From: Petrosia ficiformis
Taxonomy: Eukaryota; Porifera; Demospongiae; Haplosclerida; Petrosiidae
NCBI GenBank assembly: GCA_947044365.1
Contig: OX345651.1
Coordinates: forward strand, 1,152,926-1,216,925
Length of the DNA: 64,000 nucleotides
Direction: 5' to 3'
Positions within the stretch are counted from its first letter, which is position 1. The number at the start of each line of letters is the position of its first letter. Below the pieces are notes generated by a model, which was not told the origin of the DNA, made no database searches, and saw only the letters and a program-made list of their open reading frames with translations. The position numbers and the translations under genes are program-made. Positions 35,801-43,011 of this stretch are shown in pieces.

Positions 35801-36807
35801 TTAATAACTATTAATATCTATTCATGTTATGTTACTATTAATAGCTGTTGATGTGTGTTACTATTAATAGATATTGAACCCCCCCCCCGCTACATACATG
35901 TACATGACGTACAATTAGAATTATAGTACCTGACTTTATGAATAAGGTAACTGTACTTCTAAGTAGTACTACTTTGTACGGTAATGATAGTAATGTATGA
36001 ACTCCCTTTGCATTTGTATGTGATAGCATAGTACTAAGGTGTAATACTGTGTAGTACATTCATAGTACAGTGTACTTCACTCACAAAGTACACTATAGTC
36101 AATGGAAGTACAGTGATAGTGTGTAAACTTAATGATGTCAGCTACTGTATGTGTGTGATTACATTTACCAGTCAAGATGAGCATGTTTTATTGCTCTCCT
36201 TGTAATTTACTACTACTAATATTCTCTTATAATAATTAATAATCCCATTATGTTATTATAGTTGAAATTAGGTCTAGACAAGTGTTTATCCGATTCACTT
36301 TTCAAAAAGTTACTGGATATCAGCAATGTAAGTGAACTATTGATAATATTGTATGTACTATTCGAAAATGAACATTGATTTATAAATCACTGTTATAGTT
36401 TCTAAAAATATTAAATTGCACATTATATTTGGATGGTAAAGTGGGTGTGGCAGTGAAGCTTTGAATCAATGCACACAAAAAGAACAAAAATTAAGCCTTC
36501 AAATCTTTGTTCCTGCCCTAATCTAAACCACAACCTAACTCCTACCCCCTAAATCACTACTATCAGAACAAAGATGGCACCTTTTGACAGAATCAACTGG
36601 ATGACAAACACACAAATTTCCCCGACATGAACTTATTGCAGCTGCACTAATCATGTACATAATTGTATTCTATTTCTGTTCTTATTTTGGTAGGTTCTTT
36701 CACAAACCAAAGAGGACTCTACTATTGGATTCATACATGCTCTTGTTAGGAGAATCAAAAAGCTACTTAAACTCAGAGCAGCTGCTAAACCTATCTTACA
36801 TCTATAA
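19416..36807 (+). CDS. NUP205: Nucleoporin NUP205 (inner-ring scaffold of the nuclear pore)
   Basis: Thirty-two in-phase GT-AG exons: 19416-19562, 19883-20753, 21306-21415, 21736-21915, 21991-22104, 22335-22466, 22755-22955, 23110-23292, 23372-23452, 23858-24067, 24380-24562, 24879-25123, 25548-25668, 25921-26212, 26794-27551, 27715-27906, 28440-28635, 28991-29071, 29320-29447, 29843-29919, 30004-30118, 30531-30681, 31080-31192, 31454-31583, 32880-33131, 33598-33675, 33985-34130, 34685-34802, 35021-35155, 35686-35786, 36262-36327 and 36694-36807. They give 2006 residues; human NUP205 has about 2010. Family hallmarks include FPSLTRGLVAVLLYYDGKR, SLIQAREGVSWTL, HHLLTTYIVLMPVKITELRN, LRPLYIYESKM and LWRHLQFYLVYC. 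NUP205 is an all-helical solenoid that binds NUP93 and builds the inner ring; no membrane segment or FG repeat is expected or seen. The start ATG gives MALGSWAPFKEL. Introns carry SINEs, MITEs and long CT tracts that run straight into acceptors. Confidence 0.96.
20826..20960. repeat. Dispersed intronic repeat, TTTAGTTATAG family, copy 2
   Basis: It shares TTTTAGTTATAGTATAGTTA, AATTAACTAAAAC and 'attattgacca' with the block at 3330-3618, and has a further relative at 32130-32330. It lies in NUP205 intron 2, left of the SINE. It is diverged, with no clear ends. Confidence 0.5.
21141..21296 (+). mobile_element. Full-length tRNA-derived SINE ending about 10 bp upstream of a NUP205 exon
   Basis: The head (21141 to about 21213) folds as a tRNA: acceptor GCCTTGG with CTGAGGC, A-box TAGCTCAGTTGGTAGAG, anticodon arm TCTGT-CTGGAAT-ACAGA (anticodon GGA), five-base variable loop and B-box GGTTCGAATCC. 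After it come CTCATTTTTCATTTTTCCAT, a second copy of the acceptor 3' word (GCCTCAGGTG), a (TTTC)n tract and the end TACATCTCCGATAACATCAT. Copies at 16811 and 30719 share all of this except the 5' end. The exon begins at 21306, so the SINE pyrimidine tract lies directly before the acceptor TATTTAG. Confidence 0.92.
24745..24876 (+). repeat. (CT)n microsatellite forming the polypyrimidine tract of NUP205 exon 12
   Basis: An almost pure pyrimidine run, ending in about 80 bp of uninterrupted CT, continues directly into CTCTCCAG, the acceptor before 24879. The ORFs with ER or LS repeats called here are translations of the repeat. Confidence 0.9.
27555..27708 (-). mobile_element. AAGTCTGTTCA-family inverted-repeat element, partial reverse copy
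   Basis: It contains TATAGTTTAATGTCATAAGG and the terminal AAGTCTGTTCATATTCATGA on the minus strand. A second, tandemly repeated reverse copy lies at 30240-30475. Better forward copies are at 35222-35470 and 59390-59640. This copy ends a few bases before the acceptor of NUP205 exon 16. Confidence 0.7.
28107..28332. mobile_element. 226-bp MITE, CTGAC..GTCAG ends, GTAC duplication
   Basis: It starts CTGACTTTATTAAGTTTACA and ends TGTAAACTTAATAATGTCAG, a terminal inverted repeat of about 20 bp with one or two changes. GTAC flanks both sides, but GTAC is common here. Related copies lie at 35930-36141 (almost full length) and about 32575-32690 (right part only). All three are in NUP205 introns. 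Confidence 0.8.
29080..29225. repeat. (CATC)n microsatellite
   Basis: CATCCATCCATC tracts interrupted by TAAT in the intron between NUP205 exons 18 and 19. Simple sequence repeat, no gene. Confidence 0.85.
29766..29842 (+). repeat. (CT)n microsatellite forming the polypyrimidine tract of NUP205 exon 20
   Basis: A (CA)n stretch is followed by about 70 bp of CT repeat and then GTCTCAG, the acceptor before 29843. This is the second NUP205 exon whose acceptor is fused to a long CT tract. Confidence 0.9.
30240..30475 (-). mobile_element. AAGTCTGTTCA-family element, internally triplicated reverse copy
   Basis: The segment TTGAGTTACAGTATAATCAT followed by GTATTAACCTTATGACATTA is repeated three times in tandem (from about 30266, 30339 and 30402). 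These are inner pieces of the element found complete at 35222-35470. It lies in a NUP205 intron. Confidence 0.75.
30719..30855 (-). mobile_element. tRNA-derived SINE, 5'-truncated copy 2
   Basis: Its minus strand runs from TGGTAGAGCATCTGTCCGG, inside the D-arm, through the same B-box, GCCTCAGGTG word and (CTTT)n tract to CCGATAACATCATG. CACATAAGTATA before it and CACATAAGTGTA shortly after it may be the target duplication. It lies in the intron after NUP205 exon 22, opposite in orientation to the gene. Confidence 0.88.
31883..32037. mobile_element. MITE, CAGTGTTTCCCC family, longer copy
   Basis: The ends CAGTGTTTCCCCCAAAGGG and CCTGGGGGAAACAC are inverted. It keeps the inner 85 bp missing from the copy at 13849. 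AGTACATA on the left and AGTACATG on the right are candidate target duplications with one mismatch. NUP205 intron. Confidence 0.75.
32130..32330. repeat. Dispersed intronic repeat, TTTAGTTATAG family, copy 3
   Basis: It shares TTTAGTTATAGTTATAGTA, TGTCTAGTT and TTAACTAAAAT with copies 1 and 2. NUP205 intron. Confidence 0.5.
32700..32879 (+). repeat. Partial tandem duplication of the NUP205 exon 25 acceptor region
   Basis: ATGTAATGATGATCACATTA is present twice (near 32760 and 32840), with TACATG runs between. The phrase GGTTAGTTAATCTTCAGTTA (from about 32702) imitates the true start of exon 25 (GGTTAGTTAATCTCCAATTA, just after 32880). A decoy, decayed exon start therefore lies upstream of the real one. 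Confidence 0.6.
34264..34624. mobile_element. hAT-like element with perfect 8-bp target duplication in a NUP205 intron
   Basis: The 361-bp element starts CAGGGTTCTCG and ends CGAGAACCCTG, an 11-bp perfect inverted repeat. The octamer ATGTACAT flanks both sides (34256-34263 and 34625-34632). Inside, a short open frame (34399-34581, start MPAKKKARIDVSQKTLGYDG) has a basic N-terminus and may be a captured or relict gene start. AAGAAGGGTAC words repeat near both ends. It lies between NUP205 exons 27 and 28. Confidence 0.85.
34815..34922. repeat. (GGAT/GGAC)n microsatellite
   Basis: GATGGATGGACAGATGGATG-type repeats directly follow the donor of NUP205 exon 28. Confidence 0.85.
35222..35470 (+). 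mobile_element. AAGTCTGTTCA-family inverted-repeat element, full-length copy
   Basis: The left end is AAGTCTGTTCACATTTATGA. The right part, CATGAGGTCATGGTGAACAA, is its inverse over roughly 25 bp with mismatches. The inner signature is TATAGTTTAATGTCATAAGG, then TTAATGCATGATTATG, GGGAAGGATAA and AACTAAAGTTATGAA. Other forward copies are at 47162-47405, 55995-56275 and 59390-59640. Pieces lie at 48320-48420, 54567-54655 and 57278-57362. Confidence 0.8.
35930..36141. mobile_element. MITE, CTGAC..GTCAG family, copy 2
   Basis: It starts CTGACTTTATGAATAAGG and ends GTGTAAACTTAATGATGTCAG. It shares GTACTTCTAAGTAGTACTAC and CATAGTACTAAGGTGTAATA with the copy at 28107-28332. It also has a right-hand block, CACTCACAAAGTACACT, that is shared with the fragment at 32575-32690. 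Confidence 0.75.
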
Positions 36808-37716
36808 AGATACCATGTTACCTTCTACATAAGTGATACTATGATTATTATTTGTAGGAATATTAATTAAATTTTAAAGATTATTAACAAATACATAAAT
36901 TGAGGATGTCATAAGCAATGTTAGCAAGAATAATAAAAAATTGTTTTCAAATGTAAAAAGATAGAAGATGTAGGGATATTAAAATCCAAAGCGTATGTGA
37001 ACAATGTTGGGATTATACTGCTTTGTTGATTCAATAGCTGTGGATGAGAGGTTTGGAATTACACAATGACTATATTATCGTTTATCAAAGTCACTGAAGA
37101 TGTCCTACCTCAAAACAATGAAACAAACCAATCCCATATAACCATTATACTAGTACATAAACCACTATGAAACAAAAGATAAAGTATACATACATAGCTG
37201 TAATTATATAGAAAGTACTTTGTTCATTCTGTTAAGCTAGGACACCTTCAGCCTTGATTAATTAATTTAATTCCTAATTAGTTGGTGAGGTGACTCTATA
37301 TATGGTCCATCCAAACAGTATATGATTAGTCAAGGGTCACAGGTCAAGTGGGTTCTCCCAAATTAGTACAATCTTGACCTTGTTTACTTACTTTAGGGGT
37401 TTTGACATTCCTACATCTTCTATCATTATAATTCAAAACATTTTTTTATTATTCTTACTAATATTGTTTACGACATCCTCAACTTATGTATTTAAAAATG
37501 TTTTTTTTTATTATGCTTGTTTCCATTCTTTTTTACAAATGGTCTGTTGTGTGCAGTATTATTCTTCAACATGGCCAATGATTTGCATATTAGTTACGAA
37601 GTACATCATACAACCCCACCCCATTCTACAATATATATTCTGAGGAGTAGAGTTGTGGTTTTATAAATTATTTAATGGCATTTAATGATTTGCAAGGTTT
37701 ATCACAATTATGAATA
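36808..37716. other. Convergent 3' interval between NUP205 and the beta-helix receptor gene
   Basis: The left part should hold the NUP205 3' UTR (AATAAAAAATTG near 36930 is a candidate poly(A) region). From about 37108 to 37640 it carries a diverged copy of the repeat at 9725-10005, with AAACAAACCAATCCCATATA and a T-rich block containing GGGGTTTTGACATTCCTACA. No gene is supported; the + strand ORF at 37374-37643 is T-rich and repeat-derived. Confidence 0.45.
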
Positions 37717-40700
37717 CTATTTAGGTGTTTCAAAGTCAAATATCACAGAACTATTTCTTTCAATGATATGAGCAGGAGAATACGACTCTTCTTCCTCATC
37801 AAATGTGTTAAGAAGTGGCTGATTCTCTTCACTGAGTACTTGGCGTTGTTTGTAGCAATTAAGTCGACTCTGACACCTTTTCTTGATGGCGTCATATACA
37901 TGAGTCAGTACAGTGGCAAAGAAAACTAGTAGAGATATACTAATTGATGTTGCAGTAATAAAATAAGTTATTTCCAATCGCATGTGCTCTGATAATGCTG
38001 CCAGTAGACTTATGATACCTAAATTTATTAAGTACAAAGATTCCAATGTATTTAATCTTTTTTCTCTGTAGATACCTCCACTACTCATTTTAATAAGTAT
38101 ACCAGATATTATGATAATGATATAGTTGTTTAATTGAGGTATTGGACCAGTAGTGTAGGAGAATGTAGCAGTCAGAATAACACGTATTATGAGTAGAAGT
38201 CCTGTCCAAAACCAATACTTGTCTTTGTATGGACCACTGTAAGCATCAAGTAATGGTTTCAGTTTCAGTACAGGATTCCTGGAACTCTTGCAACACTTAC
38301 CACTATATCGTTGTAACCACTGACTAGAGAATACCAATACTGTGTAGATCAGACCAATTAGTAGAAACAGCAATGACACCACGAATAATGGAATATGTTT
38401 ACCCTCTAGATAACCAATATTCCCATCAACACTCCATACATTCCAAATAGTATCATCACATTTTACCGTAGTCATCATAAGACCATTTGTAATATTACGT
38501 AGCAGTTTAGAGTAAGCCATAAGGACTAGAGTAGCCAGAAGAGGCACTGCATTATTACCACACAGTCGAGATAGTTTACCAGAGTAATGACATCCAATAA
38601 TAATGAATACAACAATTAACCAAATGTAAATTGGAAATACAAAATGTAGCCATGTTTTCCAGTAGCCATCAAGTCCATTGAAGAAGCATGTCTGAATACC
38701 CAAGTCGAGATTGAGCCATGCTATAAACTGACTCAACACAGGTATACTGACACCATTAGGAAAGAAAACAGCTTCATTCAATTTAATTACATTAACATAG
38801 AACAGTAAACCATTAATAGTTCCAACTGATACAGTCAGATTACACACCATCAGAAAGATCACTAACCCTATCCCAGCAATCATGAAAACTATAACAAGTG
38901 ACAAGTACTTGTTCTCACATGAGTTACATTGATTAGAACCTAACATTAGACTAAGACCTGGTTGACATTCTCCACAGAGTATACCTGATCTATTGTACAT
39001 ACACTGAAGATCAGATTCGTCAAGACTCAAGGATACAGGAGATTCATTACAATAATCAAACGGACAGTTTCTATGAACTACAGTGCAGTTGTAGTCATGA
39101 CTGTAATACAACCAGTTATTACCAGATCTTCTGATTGGATGAGGTATCCAGGAAGCATTGCATTCTATACCATTAACATCAATACTACACTGACAGGTTC
39201 CTGATGTGTTGACTAATTGAAGACCAAGAGGACATTGTAAAAATGTTATATTAATATCTACTGATGCTCCTATTAACTGCAACAGACTAGTTGTTTGAAT
39301 TGTTACTTGTCCATTTATCGACTGTTGTTGTTTCAATTGATATTTGAACTGTTTACATAAGAAAGATGTTTGTTGACTGGATTTATCAAGTATAACATCC
39401 ACTCCATTACCTCTTGTTTCAAGTAGTCCAGGACTAATGCCTCCACACAATCCAACAGTCACTAGTGATACATTAATTGACTGACCAGGATAGACTTCCA
39501 TATGCAGTGATCTGTTATAACAGTCTATATTATTATCAATATCACAGAGGCAGACTCCCAGAGGATCAGATGAAACAGTTGAGGATGAAGGGGCATAATT
39601 TGGTATTAAATTGGAAATATTGCAAGCAATATGACTATGAAAAGTATAATTTTGTTTACTATGCACTCGACAATTAAAGTACCTTCCACCGTAAAGATCG
39701 TTACCTGAATACTGAGCAGAATTGCCTGAAAATGATGCATTCATCCAGGGTATTGTGCATACGTGTAACCGGTACTCAGCTTGATCTACAATACTTTTCG
39801 ATTTCGAGTATATAGCACCACCTTTCTGTGCTGTATTGTTAATAAAGTAAACTGTTGCATTTTTTGTGAAACCTGTAATATATGATGCTTCATCAAGAAA
39901 TATAGCACCACCATTATCAACTGATGTGTTGTTGATAAAAGAGCTTGAAAAAGTGGAAAACACCAGCCCACATTGTTTCAAACGTAAGCCTGTCATATTG
40001 TTATTAATTATGGAGATATTGGAAACTTCAGCTATTGTTCTTATGTCGGAATCAAATAGCACTGCATTGCATTTTGTCCAAAGAATTTGTTTGTTACAGG
40101 AACTTTTGCTCACTGAGACATTTTCCATAAAAATAGTTCCCTCCATTTCCGATTTAAGAGATATTGCTGCTCCACTGTCACCAATGTTATTGCTGAATAC
40201 TGAGTTTGTGATGTTAAAACCGTTACTTCGACCGAACGCATTGACTCCTCCTGTTTGTATAGCATGGTTACCCTCAAACAGGCATTTATCAATCATAAGA
40301 TCAATGACATCACTATATACATACATACCCCCAATCAATGCATCATTCGATATACCAGTGTTAATGAAACTACATCTAATAGTAGTGATCATCAAATACT
40401 GCCTTGATGAAATCAGCAAGCCATCTGTTAGAAAACCATAGTTATTCAAAAACATGCAGCCAATTAAAAAAGCTTGTACATCATCAGAAAGTACATATAG
40501 TCCTCCGGCTACATTTGAATATCCATAAGAAAAGTTTGACCTTGAAACAAGAAATGTACAGACGAAATATGATGAGTTTTTAGTGATAAACAGAACATTC
40601 CCCTCAGGATTTGTGTTCCTGGGAAATTGAGGGCCTTTTTGATAGCCATTGTGACTAAATGAACTATCTGCTATTGAGACAACTACATCACTTGGCTGAG

Positions 40701-41208
40701 TATCGCTGATTCCAATATACAACCCGTTCTCACTGTTATTTTGACATGACAGGTGATGGATAGTGACTGTCATTGAATTACGAATAGCCAGACCTGATGC
40801 ACAGCTTGTTAAAGTTAGTCGATTGACAATAATTTTGTCAGTGTCTGAGATTTTGAGGCCATTAGACTCATCACTGGTACATCTGATAACAACAGTCGAT
40901 TGCATAACTGTCCAATGAAAACCTTGGACCCACTCACCTTGTCCTATCAATATTACATTTTCCAGTCCTTCCATTACAAGAGTATCATTCAGTATATGTT
41001 CTCCTTCTAGAAAAATAAGAGCGATGTTTGGAGGGAATGTGAAATTCTTAGCGTAGTAGGAAAGAGTGTGACATTCTTGATCAATGGGGCAATGTTGATC
41101 TCCAGTACTAGGTATAACATAATAAACACCAGTCTCTTTACAGTATGATATACATGCGGAGAGGAATAATACATGAAGAAGAAGGATCTGTTGAAATAAA
41201 GATTCCAT
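37717..41208 (-). CDS. Beta-helix ectodomain multi-pass membrane protein, copy A of an inverted pair
   Basis: A single-exon frame of 1163 codons, counted from the first ATG (MESLFQQILLL). An upstream TTG extends the frame by nine codons but puts charged and polar residues before the signal peptide, so I do not use it. Residues 1-23 are a signal peptide. Residues about 40-530 carry many N-glycosylation sites and repeated FINN-x-GGA-type turns typical of right-handed parallel beta-helices. Residues about 543-765 are cysteine-rich (CLCDIDNNIDC, CGECQPGLSLMLGSN). From about 771 to 1090 there are seven to eight hydrophobic segments. The conserved LLDAYSGPYKDKYWFWTG lies between the later ones. The cytosolic tail has an acidic di-leucine motif (EENQPLL). 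I recall similar proteins in sponge gene sets but know no function; receptor or self-recognition roles are conjecture. It is divergent from copy B, with a homologous 5' flank. Confidence 0.88.
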   Translation of the reverse strand: MESLFQQILLLHVLFLSACISYCKETGVYYVIPSTGDQHCPIDQECHTLSYYAKNFTFPPNIALIFLEGEHILNDTLVMEGLENVILIGQGEWVQGFHWTVMQSTVVIRCTSDESNGLKISDTDKIIVNRLTLTSCASGLAIRNSMTVTIHHLSCQNNSENGLYIGISDTQPSDVVVSIADSSFSHNGYQKGPQFPRNTNPEGNVLFITKNSSYFVCTFLVSRSNFSYGYSNVAGGLYVLSDDVQAFLIGCMFLNNYGFLTDGLLISSRQYLMITTIRCSFINTGISNDALIGGMYVYSDVIDLMIDKCLFEGNHAIQTGGVNAFGRSNGFNITNSVFSNNIGDSGAAISLKSEMEGTIFMENVSVSKSSCNKQILWTKCNAVLFDSDIRTIAEVSNISIINNNMTGLRLKQCGLVFSTFSSSFINNTSVDNGGAIFLDEASYITGFTKNATVYFINNTAQKGGAIYSKSKSIVDQAEYRLHVCTIPWMNASFSGNSAQYSGNDLYGGRYFNCRVHSKQNYTFHSHIACNISNLIPNYAPSSSTVSSDPLGVCLCDIDNNIDCYNRSLHMEVYPGQSINVSLVTVGLCGGISPGLLETRGNGVDVILDKSSQQTSFLCKQFKYQLKQQQSINGQVTIQTTSLLQLIGASVDINITFLQCPLGLQLVNTSGTCQCSIDVNGIECNASWIPHPIRRSGNNWLYYSHDYNCTVVHRNCPFDYCNESPVSLSLDESDLQCMYNRSGILCGECQPGLSLMLGSNQCNSCENKYLSLVIVFMIAGIGLVIFLMVCNLTVSVGTINGLLFYVNVIKLNEAVFFPNGVSIPVLSQFIAWLNLDLGIQTCFFNGLDGYWKTWLHFVFPIYIWLIVVFIIIGCHYSGKLSRLCGNNAVPLLATLVLMAYSKLLRNITNGLMMTTVKCDDTIWNVWSVDGNIGYLEGKHIPLFVVSLLFLLIGLIYTVLVFSSQWLQRYSGKCCKSSRNPVLKLKPLLDAYSGPYKDKYWFWTGLLLIIRVILTATFSYTTGPIPQLNNYIIIIISGILIKMSSGGIYREKRLNTLESLYLINLGIISLLAALSEHMRLEITYFITATSISISLLVFFATVLTHVYDAIKKRCQSRLNCYKQRQVLSEENQPLLNTFDEEEESYSPAHIIERNSSVIFDFETPK

Positions 41209-41639
41209 TATATGACATGTAAACTGCAAACCCAACTTTGACTGATTTTATGCAGCTATACCCAGTCCTTTAAAGGAAGAAAACCTATTATGTATGCATG
41301 TTGTATAAATAAACAATTATATATCATTATATAGCTTCTGTTGAATGTGGAATCCAAATATGTCAAGTTATTGTTTTCCAATGCTGAAACTAAAACTATA
41401 ATATATATAATATATATATAATGAATATATGCAAGCTGCAGAGGGAACCCAAAGCTGATTTTGTGTGTGCATGGGGAATATACCATTGCTTTAAAAGGAA
41501 GAAAGCCTCAGTATGCATACCTGTTATGTAAATAAATAAATCTTTTGTTTTATGTAAAATCCAAATATGTGAAGTTGCTAATTTTCAATGAGGAAACTAA
41601 AATACAACACTTGAATTTCTTACAAGATGGTTGGGCTAT

Positions 41640-42610
41640 ATATATATAATTATATATATATATATATTATATATATGTATAGTATGGTGGTAACATCATC
41701 CAATAGAAACTCCCATTTGTGATTAGGTTGTATATACTGTACATAGACCTCAAATCAGATCTATATATGGGTATACATATAGAGCTTACAACTGACAACA
41801 GTGCAAATAGATGATAAATAGATAAAAGAATTAAAACAAATATACATAAACTTCTGATAAAGCGAATACACATGTTGTAAAACTGTTATTGGAATAATAA
41901 TTTGTTTGAGTTAATGATGTCACCATTACACTATATATTATATATAGTATTCTAACAGGTCCTATATTAAACAAAATATAGGACCTGACTATGGATCTGA
42001 TATAGCTGTCACAGGCTCTGGCTATATCACAACCTTGGACACAAAAGTCAGGTCCTGTTAGAATAGTATATATTATATACTATGCTACCATACTACACCT
42101 CTATAAAAATTCAGTTGTTAAATCATAGTATATAAGCCATGGCTAGTTGGTATACAAATATACCACCTGCTGAGGTTTATTTTCGGGCCTCATGTTTATA
42201 TCCACATAAATCTCCTCCACAACAGGTGGCATCAGACATGGGGTAATATAGTAATAGGTAATAGTAATAGTGAAGATTACATGTTTCAAGGTAATAGTAA
42301 TAGTAATATACAGTCAAGTAATAGCATTGGTAATAGTAATACACAATCTCAATGTTGAGGTAACAGTAGTAATTGTAATGGATCTGAATTATTGTACAAG
42401 ACTAATATAATATATATAAATATATATAATATAGAGGTTTATGTGGATATAACCTGAGGTCCGAGAACAAGCCTCCAAACACCAGCTGATATATCCGTAC
42501 ACCAACTGGCTATTGCTTATATAATATATACTATGATTTAACAATTGAGATGTAGTATTGTAGGAAAGTATATAATATATATAGCCTAGGTCTTTCAACC
42601 AACTTGTAAG
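41640..42610. other. Spacer and likely bidirectional promoter of the inverted receptor pair
   Basis: The 5' flanks of the two genes are reverse complements of each other out to about 41640 and 42610. Inside, further inverted pieces remain (42112-42210 against 42410-42546, for example AAATCATAGTATATA with TATATACTATGATTT). A central GGTAATAGTAATAGTAAT block (42245-42375) is related to 17115-17775. AT runs (TATATATA) near 41640 and 42560 could be core promoter elements but are not decisive. Confidence 0.5.
41944..42075. mobile_element. Small inverted-repeat element in the receptor-pair spacer
   Basis: AGTATTCTAACAGGTCCT on the left is mirrored by AGGTCCTGTTAGAATAGT on the right. Just inside the left end is a second perfect hairpin, CAGGTCCTATATT-AAACA-AAATATAGGACCTG. 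It breaks the symmetry of the spacer because it lies on one side only, so it probably inserted after the inverted duplication. Confidence 0.7.
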
Positions 42611-43011
42611 AAATTCATAATTATTTCTAGTGTTATATTTTAGTTTCCTCATTGAAAATTAGTAACTTCACATATTTGGATTTTACATAAAACAAAAAGA
42701 TTTATTTATTTACATAACAGGTATGCATACTGAGGCTTTCTTCCTTTTAAAGCAATGGTGTATTCCCCATACACGCACAAAATCAGCTTTGGGTTCCCTC
42801 TCCAGCTTGTATAATTATATATAGTTTTAGTTTCAGCATTGGAAAACAATGAAAATTAGCAACTTGATTCCACATTCAACAGAAGCTATATAATGCTATG
42901 TAATTGTTTATTTACACAACATGCATACATAATAGGTTTTCTTCCTTTAAAGGACTAGGTATACCTGTATAAAATCAGTCAAAGTTGGGTTTGCAGTTTA
43001 CATGTCATATA

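Larger units (their letters stand above)
10370..36200. repeat. Intronic cloud of TACATG / TGTACA palindromic repeats
   Basis: Introns of the E2F and NUP205 genes are filled with short runs of (TACATG)n, ACATGTACATGT and relatives, broken by TATA or GTAC. Each run is its own reverse complement, so both strands give artificial MYMYM/HVHVH ORFs. Runs occur every few hundred bases between about 10.4 and 36 kb and also at 1-420. They become rare from about 36.2 kb onward. Confidence 0.9.

Noticed and set aside
39866..40441. 191-codon + strand ORF
   Set aside because: Antisense shadow of receptor copy A, with no independent features.
41209..41235. TTG-initiated nine-residue extension of the receptor proteins (also 42985-43011 in copy B)
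   Set aside because: Animal genes rarely start at TTG, and the first ATG places a clean signal peptide at the N-terminus. The conservation of these codons reflects the duplicated 5' flank.
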